From Agriterribacter humi (GTDB lineage: Bacteria; Bacteroidota; Bacteroidia; Chitinophagales; Chitinophagaceae): DNA of 64,000 nt. Below, piece after piece: positions 16,140 to 26,100 of this stretch. Position 1 is the stretch's first letter; each line of letters opens with the position of its first letter. Made by a program: the position numbers and the translations under genes. The notes beneath the pieces are model-generated. The model did no database searches. It saw only the letters and a program-made list of their open reading frames with translations, and was not told where the DNA came from. The stretch lies in NCBI RefSeq assembly GCF_009192765.1, contig NZ_VOHQ01000002.1, positions 620,001 to 684,000 of the forward strand, written 5' to 3'.

Positions 16140-17798
16140 ATGAAAAAATATTCCTGCTTAACCATAGGTGCTGCAATGTGGATATTGTTCTCATGCAATG
16201 GTAACAATAATGCAACTGCAACAAATGAACAAACAAAAGATTCATCCATGACCTATATACAGCAAAGGTTGGCCTCCTATGAAAAGGTAAAACTAACAAC
16301 CGATGTAAATCAGCTTACCCAAAAAGAAAAACAGATGTTGCCCCTGCTCATTGAAGCTGCCCGTGTTATGGACGACTTGTTCTGGCTTCAGGCTTACGGC
16401 AACAAGGACAGTTTGCTGAATGCCACTGCTGATGAAGCAACCAGGCAATTTATCAGCATCAATTATGGTCCGTGGGACAGGCTGAAGAATGATACAGCTT
16501 TTGTTGCAGGTGCAGGTGTTAAACCGCCGGGTGCTAATTTTTATCCGAAGGATATGACCAAAGAAGAATTTGAAAAGGCCGATATAAAAGATAAGCAGGG
16601 ATTGTATTCCATTGTTGAACGTGATGCTGCCGGTAAACTGTATTCAGTTCCTTATCACCAGGAATATAAGGCGCAACTTGAAAAGGCGGCTTCGCTGCTG
16701 AAAGCGGCGGCAGAGCTTGCAGAAGATACAGGATTGAAAAAATATTTGCAACTGCGTGCTGAAGGGCTTGTTACCAGTAAATATACCGCCAGCGATATGG
16801 CCTGGATGGATATGAAAACAAATGGTATTGATTTTATTATAGGCCCTATTGAAAATTATGAAGATAAATTGTTCAATTACCGTGCATCCTTTGAAGCTTA
16901 CCTGCTGGTAAAAGATAAGGAGTGGAGCAGGCGCCTGGCCAAATATGTTGCCATGTTGCCCGAACTGCAGGAAGGACTTCCGGTGGAAGAGAAATACAAG
17001 TCGGAAAAGCCCGGTACCGACTCGGAACTGAATGCCTACGACGTTATTTATTATGCAGGCGATTGCAATGCGGGCTCCAAAACCATTGCCGTTAATTTGC
17101 CCAACGATGAAACCATACAAAAAACAAAAGGCACCCGTCGTTCACAACTTAAAAATGCCATGCGGGCCAAATTCGACAAAATACTGATGCCCATAGCCGG
17201 TGAGCTCATTGATGCTTCGCAATTATTCAAAATAACATTCGATGCTTTTTTCTCCAATGTTATGTTTCATGAAGTAGCGCATGGCTTAGGTATTAAAACA
17301 ACAGTAAATGGTAAAGGAACTGTTAGGGCGGCTTTGCAGGAACAGCAGTCATGGCTTGAGGAAGCGAAAGCAGATATACTGGGTTTATACATGGTAACAA
17401 AACTGGTAGAAAAGGGAGAGCTGCAAGGGGATATTGAAGGGTATTATACCACGTATATGGCAGGTATATTGCGTTCTGTTCGTTTTGGCGCCGCCAGCGC
17501 TCACGGTAAGGCCAATATGCTCAATTTTAATTTCTTCCAGGAAAAAGGCGCCTTTGAAAAAACAGGTGAAGGCCGGTATAAAGTGAACTATGAAAAATTC
17601 CGTACGGCAATGAATGACCTGGGGGCGCTTATTCTAACATTACAGGGCAATGGCGATAAAGCAGGTGTGGAAGCGCTGCAAAAAGAGAAAAGCGTTATTA
17701 AGGCCGATCTGCAATCTGACCTGGATGCATTACAGCAAAAAGGAATACCCGTAGATGTTGTTTTTGAGCAGGGGCTAAGTGCGCTTGGGCTAAAATAG
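16140..17798 (+). CDS. Zinc metallohydrolase related to dipeptidyl-peptidase III (M49), lipoprotein
   Basis: The 552-residue protein starts with a lipoprotein signal whose lipobox ends ILFSC, so it should be an envelope lipoprotein. Zinc-ligand motifs are HEVAH at residues 377-381 and EEAKAD at 407-412, followed by ILGLYMV. The second motif with the GLY block is characteristic of the M49 family (EExxAD/E), but M49 enzymes normally carry the longer HExxGH form, while this one has a plain HExxH. It may thus act as a dipeptidyl-peptidase III-like enzyme or a divergent hydrolase; the substrate is unknown. It is a single gene, separated from the next by a bidirectional terminator. Confidence 0.8.
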   Translation: MKKYSCLTIGAAMWILFSCNGNNNATATNEQTKDSSMTYIQQRLASYEKVKLTTDVNQLTQKEKQMLPLLIEAARVMDDLFWLQAYGNKDSLLNATADEATRQFISINYGPWDRLKNDTAFVAGAGVKPPGANFYPKDMTKEEFEKADIKDKQGLYSIVERDAAGKLYSVPYHQEYKAQLEKAASLLKAAAELAEDTGLKKYLQLRAEGLVTSKYTASDMAWMDMKTNGIDFIIGPIENYEDKLFNYRASFEAYLLVKDKEWSRRLAKYVAMLPELQEGLPVEEKYKSEKPGTDSELNAYDVIYYAGDCNAGSKTIAVNLPNDETIQKTKGTRRSQLKNAMRAKFDKILMPIAGELIDASQLFKITFDAFFSNVMFHEVAHGLGIKTTVNGKGTVRAALQEQQSWLEEAKADILGLYMVTKLVEKGELQGDIEGYYTTYMAGILRSVRFGAASAHGKANMLNFNFFQEKGAFEKTGEGRYKVNYEKFRTAMNDLGALILTLQGNGDKAGVEALQKEKSVIKADLQSDLDALQQKGIPVDVVFEQGLSALGLK

Positions 17799-17862
17799 GG
17801 TAGAATACCCGGTTTGAAAAGCCACAAAACTTACAAACCATACACTCCCGGGTCATAGGCAT

Positions 17863-17892
17863 AAAAAAGCACCGGATTTCCAGTGCTTTTTT
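17863..17892. terminator. Bidirectional terminator between convergent genes
   Basis: Arms 17863-17872 (AAAAAAGCAC) and 17883-17892 (GTGCTTTTTT) pair perfectly around a 10-base loop. The A/T runs on both sides let it work in either direction, ending the peptidase gene and the zinc-ribbon operon. Confidence 0.82.
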
Positions 17893-17910
17893 ATAAAATT
17901 AATCTATTGT

Positions 17911-18666
17911 TTACTGCACTTCCGTACTATGGTAAAGCTCTTCATCAATGAGAATGCGACCACAGTTCTCGCAAACGATAATCTTTTTATGCTGGCGTAT
18001 TTCACTTTGTCTTTGAGGCGGAATGGCATTAAAACAACCGCCACATGCATCTCTTTGTACAGGCACAATAGCCAGTCCGTTACGGTAACTGTTACGGATC
18101 CTTTCATAAGATGCCAGCAGGCGGGGTTCTACTTTTTCGCGGGCTTCGGAAGATATTTTGTGAAACTCGTTCTCCTCTTTTTCTGTATCGCCTATTATTT
18201 TTTCAAGCTCTCCTTTTTTATGTTTTAGAACACCTTCTTTAGCACCCACCGCTTTTTTAGCGCTCTCTAACAGGCGGGCTTTATCGCCAATTTCTTCATT
18301 TGCGTCTTTAATATGCTTTTCGGCCAGTTTTATCTCGAGATTTTGCAATTCCATTTCCTTGGTAATCGCTTCAAATTCCCGGTTGTTCTTTACGTTTTCA
18401 CTTTGCTTTTCATATTTCTTCACCAGTGCCTGGGCATCCTTGATGATGTTTTTCTTTTGCTCAATAAATTCCTGGATGCCATTAATCTCTTCTTCCACAC
18501 GGGTTTGCCTGGCATGAAGTCCGTGTATTTCATCTTCCAGGTCACGCACTTCCATGGGAAGCTCTCCTTTCAGTATTTTAATCTCATCTAACTTGGAATC
18601 TATTTTTTGCAAAGCAACGAGTGAAGAAAGTTTTTCTTCTACGGAGAATTCTTTTACGTTGGCCAT
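17911..18666 (-). CDS. Coiled-coil protein with C-terminal C4 zinc ribbon (COG1579 family)
   Basis: The 251-residue protein is mostly long charged coiled coil (about residues 10-195, with heptad-like runs such as LEDEIHGLHARQTRVEEEI). It ends in a zinc ribbon with Cys pairs CGGC (about 208-211) and CENC (about 233-236). This is the COG1579 architecture, a conserved family reported to act on stalled or translating ribosomes in some species (CdsZ), but the role here is inferred only. No signal peptide or membrane segment is present. The gene is transcribed after the Nif3-family gene with 21 bases between them, so the two probably form an operon. Confidence 0.88.
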   Translation of the reverse strand: MANVKEFSVEEKLSSLVALQKIDSKLDEIKILKGELPMEVRDLEDEIHGLHARQTRVEEEINGIQEFIEQKKNIIKDAQALVKKYEKQSENVKNNREFEAITKEMELQNLEIKLAEKHIKDANEEIGDKARLLESAKKAVGAKEGVLKHKKGELEKIIGDTEKEENEFHKISSEAREKVEPRLLASYERIRNSYRNGLAIVPVQRDACGGCFNAIPPQRQSEIRQHKKIIVCENCGRILIDEELYHSTEVQ

Positions 18667-18687
18667 ATGATCTATACGATTTATGAA

Positions 18688-19785
18688 TTAAGCGTAATAA
18701 AATACCGGGTTGGTATTTACCGCTGTTTTTAGGACGGCAAAGGTAGGAAATTTTTCCAGCAAAATATCATGCAATAAGTCAATCGTGTATCGCTCGCTCT
18801 CAAAATGCCCTATGTCTGCTATTACCATCCGGTTATCAGCGTCAAAAAATTCATGATATTTAATATCAGCACTTATAAAAATGTCTGTTTTTGCATGTAA
18901 TGCCTTGGAAATCAAAAAACTACCTGCACCACCGCAAAGCGCTACCTGTTGTATGGGCCTGCCAGTGAGTTGTGTATGACGGATAACCGGAAGTTGAAAA
19001 CTTTCTTTTAAAAAAGCTAAAAATGCCCTTTCTTCCATAGGTTCGGGTAGTGAACCTGTAAGACCAGACCCAATATACTGGTGTGTATTCTCAAGCTGAA
19101 CCACATCATAGGCCGGCTCCTCATAAGGATGAATGGCTGTAAGAGCCTGTATGATCCTTTGTTCCAGCCATGCAGGAAATATGACCTCAACTTTTATTTC
19201 TTTTTCATAATGAAGTTCGCCGGGAAGGCCGGTAAAGGGGTTTGTGCCTTCTTCTCCTTTAAAAGTTCCGGAACCCTCAACATTAAAACTGCATTGACTG
19301 TAATTGCCAATGTGCCCTGCTCCTGTATTAAACAAGGCGGTTCTCAGGTTTTGTGCATGTTCAACGGGTACAAAAGTGTATAGTTTTTTAAGGGTTCCTG
19401 TTTTGGGCAGCAATATGCCCCGGTTGACCAATCCCAGCCGGTCTGCCATTCGTCCGTTTACGCCGCTGATAATATTGTCAAGATTGGTGTGGATGGCATA
19501 AATAGCGATATCATTTTTGATGGCTTTTATGACAGTACGCTCCACGTAGTTTTTGCCGGTAATGCGTTTCAGTCCTTTAAAAATAAGAGGATGGTGGGAC
19601 ACTATCAAATTACACTTCCGCTCAATCGCTTCATCAACAACTGCTTCTGTAGCATCTAACGAACAAAGTACGCCTGCACATTCCTGTTGCTCATTGCCTG
19701 CAAGTAAACCGGCATTATCATAAGATTCCTGCAGCGATGGGGAAGCCGTGTTTTCCAAAACGTTAATGATGTCCTTAATTTTCAT
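18688..19785 (-). CDS. Nif3-like dinuclear metal-centre protein (YqfO type)
   Basis: The 365-residue protein shows the metal-binding blocks of the NIF3/DUF34 family: VSHHPLIFKGLKRITG (about 62-77), HTNLDN (about 98-103) and the late ISADIKYHEFFDA and IADIGHFESE segments. It is longer than E. coli YbgI (about 247 residues) because of an insert at about 125-230, matching the PII/CutA-like middle domain of YqfO-type members. The family is nearly universal; GTP cyclohydrolase-related and metal-insertion roles have been proposed, none settled. It is probably cotranscribed with the downstream zinc-ribbon gene. Confidence 0.9.
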   Translation of the reverse strand: MKIKDIINVLENTASPSLQESYDNAGLLAGNEQQECAGVLCSLDATEAVVDEAIERKCNLIVSHHPLIFKGLKRITGKNYVERTVIKAIKNDIAIYAIHTNLDNIISGVNGRMADRLGLVNRGILLPKTGTLKKLYTFVPVEHAQNLRTALFNTGAGHIGNYSQCSFNVEGSGTFKGEEGTNPFTGLPGELHYEKEIKVEVIFPAWLEQRIIQALTAIHPYEEPAYDVVQLENTHQYIGSGLTGSLPEPMEERAFLAFLKESFQLPVIRHTQLTGRPIQQVALCGGAGSFLISKALHAKTDIFISADIKYHEFFDADNRMVIADIGHFESERYTIDLLHDILLEKFPTFAVLKTAVNTNPVFYYA

Positions 19786-19859
19786 AAATCTTCAAAAAGT
19801 AATATAAAAATAGCCATTACTTTGCTGCGAAATTATTTTTCCGTGTTCACAGGCATATT

Positions 19860-20675
19860 ATGATGAAGAAAATTGTTCTCCTTTTCTTGAGTTGCATCCT
19901 GCTATTGCAAATGAATGCCCAGCAGTATAAGGGAAACTGGGATGCCTACGTGATACAAATGAATCGTAAACCTATATCGGTTGTAGTTGACCTCGATTTT
20001 GGCACATCTCCGCAAGCAAAGGAAAATCAAAATGTAATTATTGTGCAGTTAAATGTTAACCATGTGCAGGCTGATGGTATGCCTGTACGAAATGAAATAA
20101 AAACATTAGACAGTATAGAAAACGGGCTGGTGAGCAATTTAAAAAACGCTTTAAATGCATTGTATACCGGTCGTTATACACAGGATGGGAAGAGAGATTT
20201 TTATTTTTATACTAACGACACTTCTCATTATGAACAGCATATAAAATCTGTTTTACAAAATTTCCCTTCCTACACCTGGACTGTTTCGGCAAGCCGTGAT
20301 GCTGAGCTGAGCAATTATCTTAATGTATTGTATCCTACTCAAAAAGAAATGGAGCATATACAGAACAGGCGTGTGGTAGATGACCTGCGACAAAAAGGAG
20401 ACGCGCTGACTGCTGCCCGCAAAGTGGATCATTTTATTTTTTTTAAAACGGAGACCGACAGGAAAAAGTTTGCAAGAGCTGTGCAGGACAGTGGTTTTGT
20501 TGTAGAAAATGCGGGTAAAGAAATGGGAGTAAAAGAGCGTCCTTACAGTTTGCAGATTTCAAGAACGGATAAAGTAGATTATAACAGCATAGATAAGGTA
20601 AGTATATACCTGTGGGAACTGGCGATGCATCATTTTGGAAAATACGACGGATGGGAGACCTTTGTGGTGAAGTAA
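19860..20675 (+). CDS. Exported DUF695 / RraB-like two-domain protein
   Basis: The 271-residue protein has a signal peptide (MMKKIVLLFLSCILLLQMNAQ). Next comes a DUF695-like domain (about 22-160, with NWDAYVIQMNRKPISVVVDL and FYFYTNDTSHYEQHI). The C-terminal domain (about 175-270) reads KVDHFIFFKTETDRKKFAR and YSLQISRTDKVDYNSIDKV, resembling the RraB (RNase E inhibitor) fold family. RraB itself is cytoplasmic, so its presence behind a signal peptide is odd and suggests a different function. DUF695-RraB fusions without a signal occur in other bacteria. The gene stands alone; a region without genes follows. Confidence 0.75.
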   Translation: MMKKIVLLFLSCILLLQMNAQQYKGNWDAYVIQMNRKPISVVVDLDFGTSPQAKENQNVIIVQLNVNHVQADGMPVRNEIKTLDSIENGLVSNLKNALNALYTGRYTQDGKRDFYFYTNDTSHYEQHIKSVLQNFPSYTWTVSASRDAELSNYLNVLYPTQKEMEHIQNRRVVDDLRQKGDALTAARKVDHFIFFKTETDRKKFARAVQDSGFVVENAGKEMGVKERPYSLQISRTDKVDYNSIDKVSIYLWELAMHHFGKYDGWETFVVK

Positions 20676-21012
20676 TAAATGTGGAAATGTGGAAATTTGA
20701 AAATTTGAAAACGGGTGTATCCTAAAGATTAGCTACAAACGGTAAATTCTAATGAATTTAGGATTAAGTTGGATCAAATAGTCCAGATATATTTTAACTC
20801 GGCAATGGAAGAATGAATGTTTGGGATTGCACCGAAGTGCCGCTCTTCTCCGCAAGGAGAGGAGAAGGAGGTGAGGCTGCTTCGGTGTATAGCCACCCCA
20901 ACGGGTTTATCCTGGCAGAATTTGAAAGTGAAAGCGGTCGGTACGTGAAAAAAAAGCGTCAGACCGCGGGAGTGCCGATAGCTGTTCGCTGAAAGCCGTT
21001 CTTAACGATAGT
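20676..21012. other. Intergenic region with simple repeat and nested hairpin
   Basis: No gene is seen in this stretch of about 340 bases. Positions 20681-20712 hold a GGAAATTTGAAAATTTGAAA tract that recurs inverted at about 28610-28636. A nested inverted repeat lies at 20830-20887 and is listed separately. Confidence 0.6.
20830..20887. repeat. Nested inverted repeat with GCAA tetraloop
   Basis: An outer 8-bp stem (CACCGAAG 20830-20837, CTTCGGTG 20880-20887) encloses a 9-bp stem (20843-20851 with 20856-20864, one G-T pair) capped by GCAA. The CTCC-GCAA-GGAGAGGAG and GGTGAGG words resemble dispersed repeats of Bacteroidota genomes. It could also fold in the RNA leader of the M32 gene. Confidence 0.5.
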
Positions 21013-22512
21013 ATGACATCTCAACAACTATATGAACAGTACACCGCTCAAATGCGTAAAATAGCCGATGTAAAATATACGCTTGCGGTTTTACAATGGG
21101 ACCAGGAAACTTATCTGCCTGCCAAAGGAGCAACACTTCGTGGGCAGCAAATGGCTACGCTCAGCGAAATAGCGCACCAGCTTTTTGCGGATGAGCAATT
21201 GGGTGTATTACTGAACGATCTGTCGGGAGCAAATGAACTTACATTTACACAGCAACGCAATGTAGCGTTAACGCTTGAAGACTATAAAAAGAATAAAAAA
21301 TATACCTCTTCCTTTGTGCGGGAGCTTTCTGAATCAACCAGCAGGAGCTATCATGCCTGGATAGAGGCGCGGAAGCAAAATGATTTTCGTGTTTTTGAAA
21401 AAAGCCTTGACGATCTTGTACACCTTAAAAAGGAAGAAGCGCATATATTGGGGTTTAAACAACATCCTTATGATGCATTATTGAATGAATTTGAAAAGGG
21501 CGCAACGGTTGCCTGGCTGGATACAGTATTTGATGAGTTGCAGCAGCCTTTAAAAGCATTGCTTTCAACCGTTATGCAGCGGCCTCAGCCCGATGATGAT
21601 TTTTTGCACCAGCATTTTGAAAAGGATGCGCAGTGGCAATTTGGGCTGGATATGCTCAAAAGAATGGGCTATGATTTTGAAGCAGGAAGGCAGGATATTT
21701 CCGAACATCCTTTTACCACCAGTTTTAATGCCATGGATGTACGGGTTACTACCCGAATTGATGAAAATGATTTTACTTCCATGACCTGGAGTTGCCTGCA
21801 CGAAGGCGGCCATGCCCTGTATGAACAGGGGTTACCTGCAGAACAATATGGATTGCCACTTGGTGAATATTGTTCGCTGGGCATACATGAATCGCAAAGC
21901 CGCCTGTGGGAAAACTGTATTGGAAGAAGCAAGGCTTTTATAGAATATAATATTCCGCTCATCCGGCAATACTTTCCGCAATTAAAACAAGCCGGTCCCC
22001 AACAGTTATTTGCTGCGGTAAATAAGGTAAAACCTTCACTTATCCGTACAGAAGCAGATGAGTTGACCTATCATTTTCACGTAATGATACGCTATACGCT
22101 GGAGAAAAAACTGATAGAAGGGAGTTTATCAACAAAAGACATTCCGCAGTTCTGGAACGAATCATACAAACGATTACTGGGCGTTGATGTACCCGATGAT
22201 AAAAATGGCTGCCTGCAGGATATTCACTGGAGTCATGGAAGTTTTGGCTATTTTCCCACCTATAGTTTGGGAAGTCTTTATGCGGCACAGTTTTTTGCCA
22301 CTATACAAAGTGCATACCCCGGTTTGTTAAACCAGGTAGCCGATGGAGATTATTCAAAGATTCACCAATGGTTACAAACGCATGTATATCAATACGCAAG
22401 AGCGTATACAAGCAGTGAATTGTGCAATAAAATAACAGGCGAACCGTTACAATTGAAGTATTTTATGCAGTATCTTAACGATAAATATTCAGCCGTTTAT
22501 CATTTGTCTTAA
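21013..22512 (+). CDS. Carboxypeptidase M32 (Taq carboxypeptidase family)
   Basis: M32 enzymes are cytoplasmic zinc carboxypeptidases that trim C-terminal residues from peptides. This 499-residue protein is full length for the family. The metal site HEGGH is at residues 263-267, followed by the typical GIHESQSRLWENCIGRS block with the third ligand (about 294-310). Other family marks are the LQWDQETYLPAKG N-terminal block, DVRVTTRID and the TEADELTYHFHVMIRYTLEK segment. No signal peptide is present. The gene is followed after 11 bases by a small lipoprotein gene, so the two may be cotranscribed. Confidence 0.95.
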   Translation: MTSQQLYEQYTAQMRKIADVKYTLAVLQWDQETYLPAKGATLRGQQMATLSEIAHQLFADEQLGVLLNDLSGANELTFTQQRNVALTLEDYKKNKKYTSSFVRELSESTSRSYHAWIEARKQNDFRVFEKSLDDLVHLKKEEAHILGFKQHPYDALLNEFEKGATVAWLDTVFDELQQPLKALLSTVMQRPQPDDDFLHQHFEKDAQWQFGLDMLKRMGYDFEAGRQDISEHPFTTSFNAMDVRVTTRIDENDFTSMTWSCLHEGGHALYEQGLPAEQYGLPLGEYCSLGIHESQSRLWENCIGRSKAFIEYNIPLIRQYFPQLKQAGPQQLFAAVNKVKPSLIRTEADELTYHFHVMIRYTLEKKLIEGSLSTKDIPQFWNESYKRLLGVDVPDDKNGCLQDIHWSHGSFGYFPTYSLGSLYAAQFFATIQSAYPGLLNQVADGDYSKIHQWLQTHVYQYARAYTSSELCNKITGEPLQLKYFMQYLNDKYSAVYHLS

Positions 22513-22523
22513 ATAAGGGGTTT

Positions 22524-22958
22524 ATGGAAAAATTTCGTGCCTGTTACGGCCTGCTGTTTTTGCTTGTTTTTTCGGTAAGTGGCATCCAATGTAAAAAGAT
22601 AAAAGAGGATCTCGGTAAAAAGTTTATCATAGATGCTATGACAAGCGGACTGTGGGTCGTGCAGGTGTTCACAGATGACAATGTTGACATTACTGCAGAT
22701 TTCGGTGGCTATGAATTTCAATTCAGGGAAGATGGGAAAGTATTTGCTATAAAAACAGGAACAGCAGAACAGGTATCGGGTACCTGGGAAGGCAATGTAA
22801 ATGACCTGACCATATTTTCAAATTTTCCCGGTGCAGGTGAGCCCCTGGTGAGGCTTAATGATACCTGGAAAATTACCAATAATACACCAAAACTTGTAGA
22901 AGCCAAACCTTTTAATGCTGTCCGTACCGCCTATCTTAAGCTGGTAAAAAAAGTTTAA
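22524..22958 (+). CDS. Small lipoprotein of unknown function
   Basis: I do not recognise this family. The 144-residue protein begins with a hydrophobic signal and a lipobox ending SGIQC (cysteine at residue 23), followed by KK. The mature part is predicted beta-rich, with WVVQVFTDDNVDITADFGGY, a SGTWEGN turn and WKITNN, resembling lipocalin-like small lipoproteins of Bacteroidota. It lies 11 bases after the M32 carboxypeptidase gene on the same strand. A cell-envelope location is inferred; no catalytic motif is seen. Confidence 0.7.
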   Translation: MEKFRACYGLLFLLVFSVSGIQCKKIKEDLGKKFIIDAMTSGLWVVQVFTDDNVDITADFGGYEFQFREDGKVFAIKTGTAEQVSGTWEGNVNDLTIFSNFPGAGEPLVRLNDTWKITNNTPKLVEAKPFNAVRTAYLKLVKKV

Positions 22959-23160
22959 ATAACAGGGTATTAAAATCCCAACTTTTCCCTGTAAATCAAC
23001 GTATACACACAGAACGTTTAATCCTTTTATATCTGCTCCCTGGAAAGTATCTTACACAGTGGCTGAACTATATAAAAAAATACGATAGTTTTGGCCTCAG
23101 TTGGCATGCAAATGGTATATAGTGATCACAAATCTGACCCTGTAATAAATTTATTGCGGC

Positions 23161-26100
23161 TTGAAAAAAGGAATATTTAATAGCATATTACTATTGTTGC
23201 TTGCTCTAACCGTGAATGCACAAACCCCTGTGGCAGACTTTTCAGGGTCTGTATTATCGGGTTGTGCGCCCCTTCGTGTAAATTTCAAAGATTTATCTTC
23301 AGGCGATCCTAAATACTGGGATTGGGACCTGGGCAATACCCAGCTATCCAATACTCAAAATCCGGCTACTACTTATTCACAACCAGGAACCTATACTGTT
23401 ACTTTGGTCGTTCGCAATGCAAGCGGTGCAAATGCGGTAACCAAAACGGGATACATTACGGTCTATCCTTCGCCTACTGCTTCATTATCGGCCGACATTA
23501 CTACAGCCTGCTTACCGGCCACCATCCAGTTTACCGGCACGGCTTCCACAACGGTGGGAACGATCAGCGATTGGTCGTGGGATTTCGGCGACGGAGGGAC
23601 TTCCAACCAGCAAAACCCGCAGCATACCTATACCGAAACGGGCTATTACAATGTGGCGCTTACGGTAACCAGCAGCAACGGTTGTACCCGCCGCGTAAGC
23701 AGGGCAAGGTATATACGTATGGTTTCGGGCATTGTGGCAGATTTCGTAAACACGCCTTCGGCAGAATGTAAGCCGCCATTTGGTGTGGCTTTTACCAATG
23801 AATCCAGCGGACCGGGCAGGCTCACCTATACCTGGGATTTCGGGAATGGCAGCACTGCCGATTCAGCCAATCCGGTTGCCAGCTTTGCCACCGATGGCGA
23901 CTACCCGGTAAAACTGATCACCCAAAGCAATTACGGCTGTAAGGATACGGTTGAAAAAACGGTTACGGTTACCACCTATGCGGCCAGCTTCAACAGCCCC
24001 GACAACAGTTGTTTGGTTGAAGCAGTGAATTTTGAAAACACTTCCGCTGCCGGCGCTTCGTCTTTGGTATGGGATTTCGGCGATGGTACACAATCTACAG
24101 AACCCAGTCCTGTTAAAACCTATGATGCAGCGGGGAGCTACACGGTAAAGCTCATCCACAATTACCCGAATTGCAGCGACTCTGTTAGTAAAACAATCAA
24201 TATAACGCCTAAAGCGAATGTTGATTTTACGGCTACCAATAACTTAGGTTGTGGCGTTCCGCTTGAAGTACAGTTTCAAAACAATACGGCAGGCGCTGTA
24301 AGCTGGCTATGGGATTTTGGCGACGGAGACACTTCCACAGACCAAAATCCAACCCACATTTATACCAATGCTGCATCTTACGATGTTACACTTACGGTAA
24401 CAACTGCCAGCGGTTGTGGCAATACCATCACAAAACGCAGGTTTGTTCGGGTTATACCTACAACCGTTAAAATTATTGCTGAAGAAGATGGAGGCTGCGT
24501 AGGTTTAACCATTCATCCTGTTACTGAAATCAGAACAGTTGATGATATCGCTTCCTGGTCCTGGAATTTTGGTGATGGAACTCCGGCCAACAATAGTGAA
24601 ACGCCCGTACATACATATAACAGTACAGGCGTATTCCCTATGAAAGTTACGGTTACTACTGTTGACGGCTGCACGGTTACTGCCACTCATCCGGTGAGGG
24701 TTGGAACACCACCTTCGGGCGCAGATTTTACGGTTGACCCCACCGGCAATTGCGTATCGGATAGTGTAAGATTTTATGGAACTGCAACAGACGCCAATGA
24801 ATGGTTATGGGATTTTGATGATGGCGAGACCTCTACAGACCAAAACCCGGTTCATTTATATCGTGATACAGGTACCTTTGCAGTAAAATTAATTCCGCTT
24901 AATAATGGTTGTCCCGGCCCGGCGAGAACCAAGACAGATCTGTTCCGCAAAGATCCCCCGGTGGCCAATTTTGGTTTTGAAGTAGATTGTTCCAACCGCT
25001 TATTGGTAACTTTTACCGACAGGTCTATTGTTGATCCTTTGCTTGGTGAACCTGTATATGCCTGGGATTTTGGAGATGGATCTACATCGGCGGAGAAAAA
25101 TCCTCCGGTGCATGCTTATTCCGGCAACGGAAAATACAAAGTAACACTTAAGGTTACCAATGGTGATTGTTTCGGGGTTTATGTACAGCAAATAGACATC
25201 TCTGCCTTAAATACAGATTTTACATTACCCGCCGATCCTTTTTGTAAGAACGGGCAGCTACTTTTTACTGCATTAGAAGATACTGCGTTGGTGAAGGATT
25301 TTGCCTGGTTGATGGATGGGGAAATGGTTGGAAACGAACAGGCTTTCGATACACTGTTTGGGGCTGCGGGTGATCATACCCTTACACTAAGGTTAACAGA
25401 TAAAAACGATTGTGTACTTACTGAAGTATCAAAACCACTTTCGGTTAAGGGTCCCACAGCACAATTCACATCTTCTGCCACGACAAACTGCGGAAGCGAT
25501 GCCGTTAGTTTTACCGATCAATCCACTTCCGGCACATCCATTGCCGAATGGTTATGGGATTTCGGCGACAGCACAACACAGGCTTTTTCGGCGCCACCTT
25601 TTGCACACCAGTATGCCGATACCGGAACGTATAGGGTACAGCTTACCGTAAAAGATATAGATGGTTGCACGGATACATACGCTCTTGCAGATCCTATAAA
25701 GGTATCGGCCCCCAAAGCTTATTTTGGCGCTGCGCAAACACTGTTTTGTCCGGGTATGCCCTTAGTCTTTAACGATTCATCCCAGGGTACGGGGCTTACT
25801 TATCTATGGGATTTTGGCGATGGGCAAACGGCAACAGGGCAAAACCCGTCAAATATATACGCTGATGGGAAGTATACAGTAAAATTAGTGATAACCGATA
25901 GTTTGGGCTGTAGTGATTCTTTAATAAGAACAGACTATATAGATGTAAAAACACCTGTGGCAGCTTTTGAAGCAGCCGATACTTCATCTACCTGCCAGTT
26001 GCTGGAAGCCAAATTCTTTAACAGATCAGAGAATTACGAATCCTTTTATTGGGATTTCGGTGACACTACCAACTCCACACTGGCAGACCCCAGGCATTTT

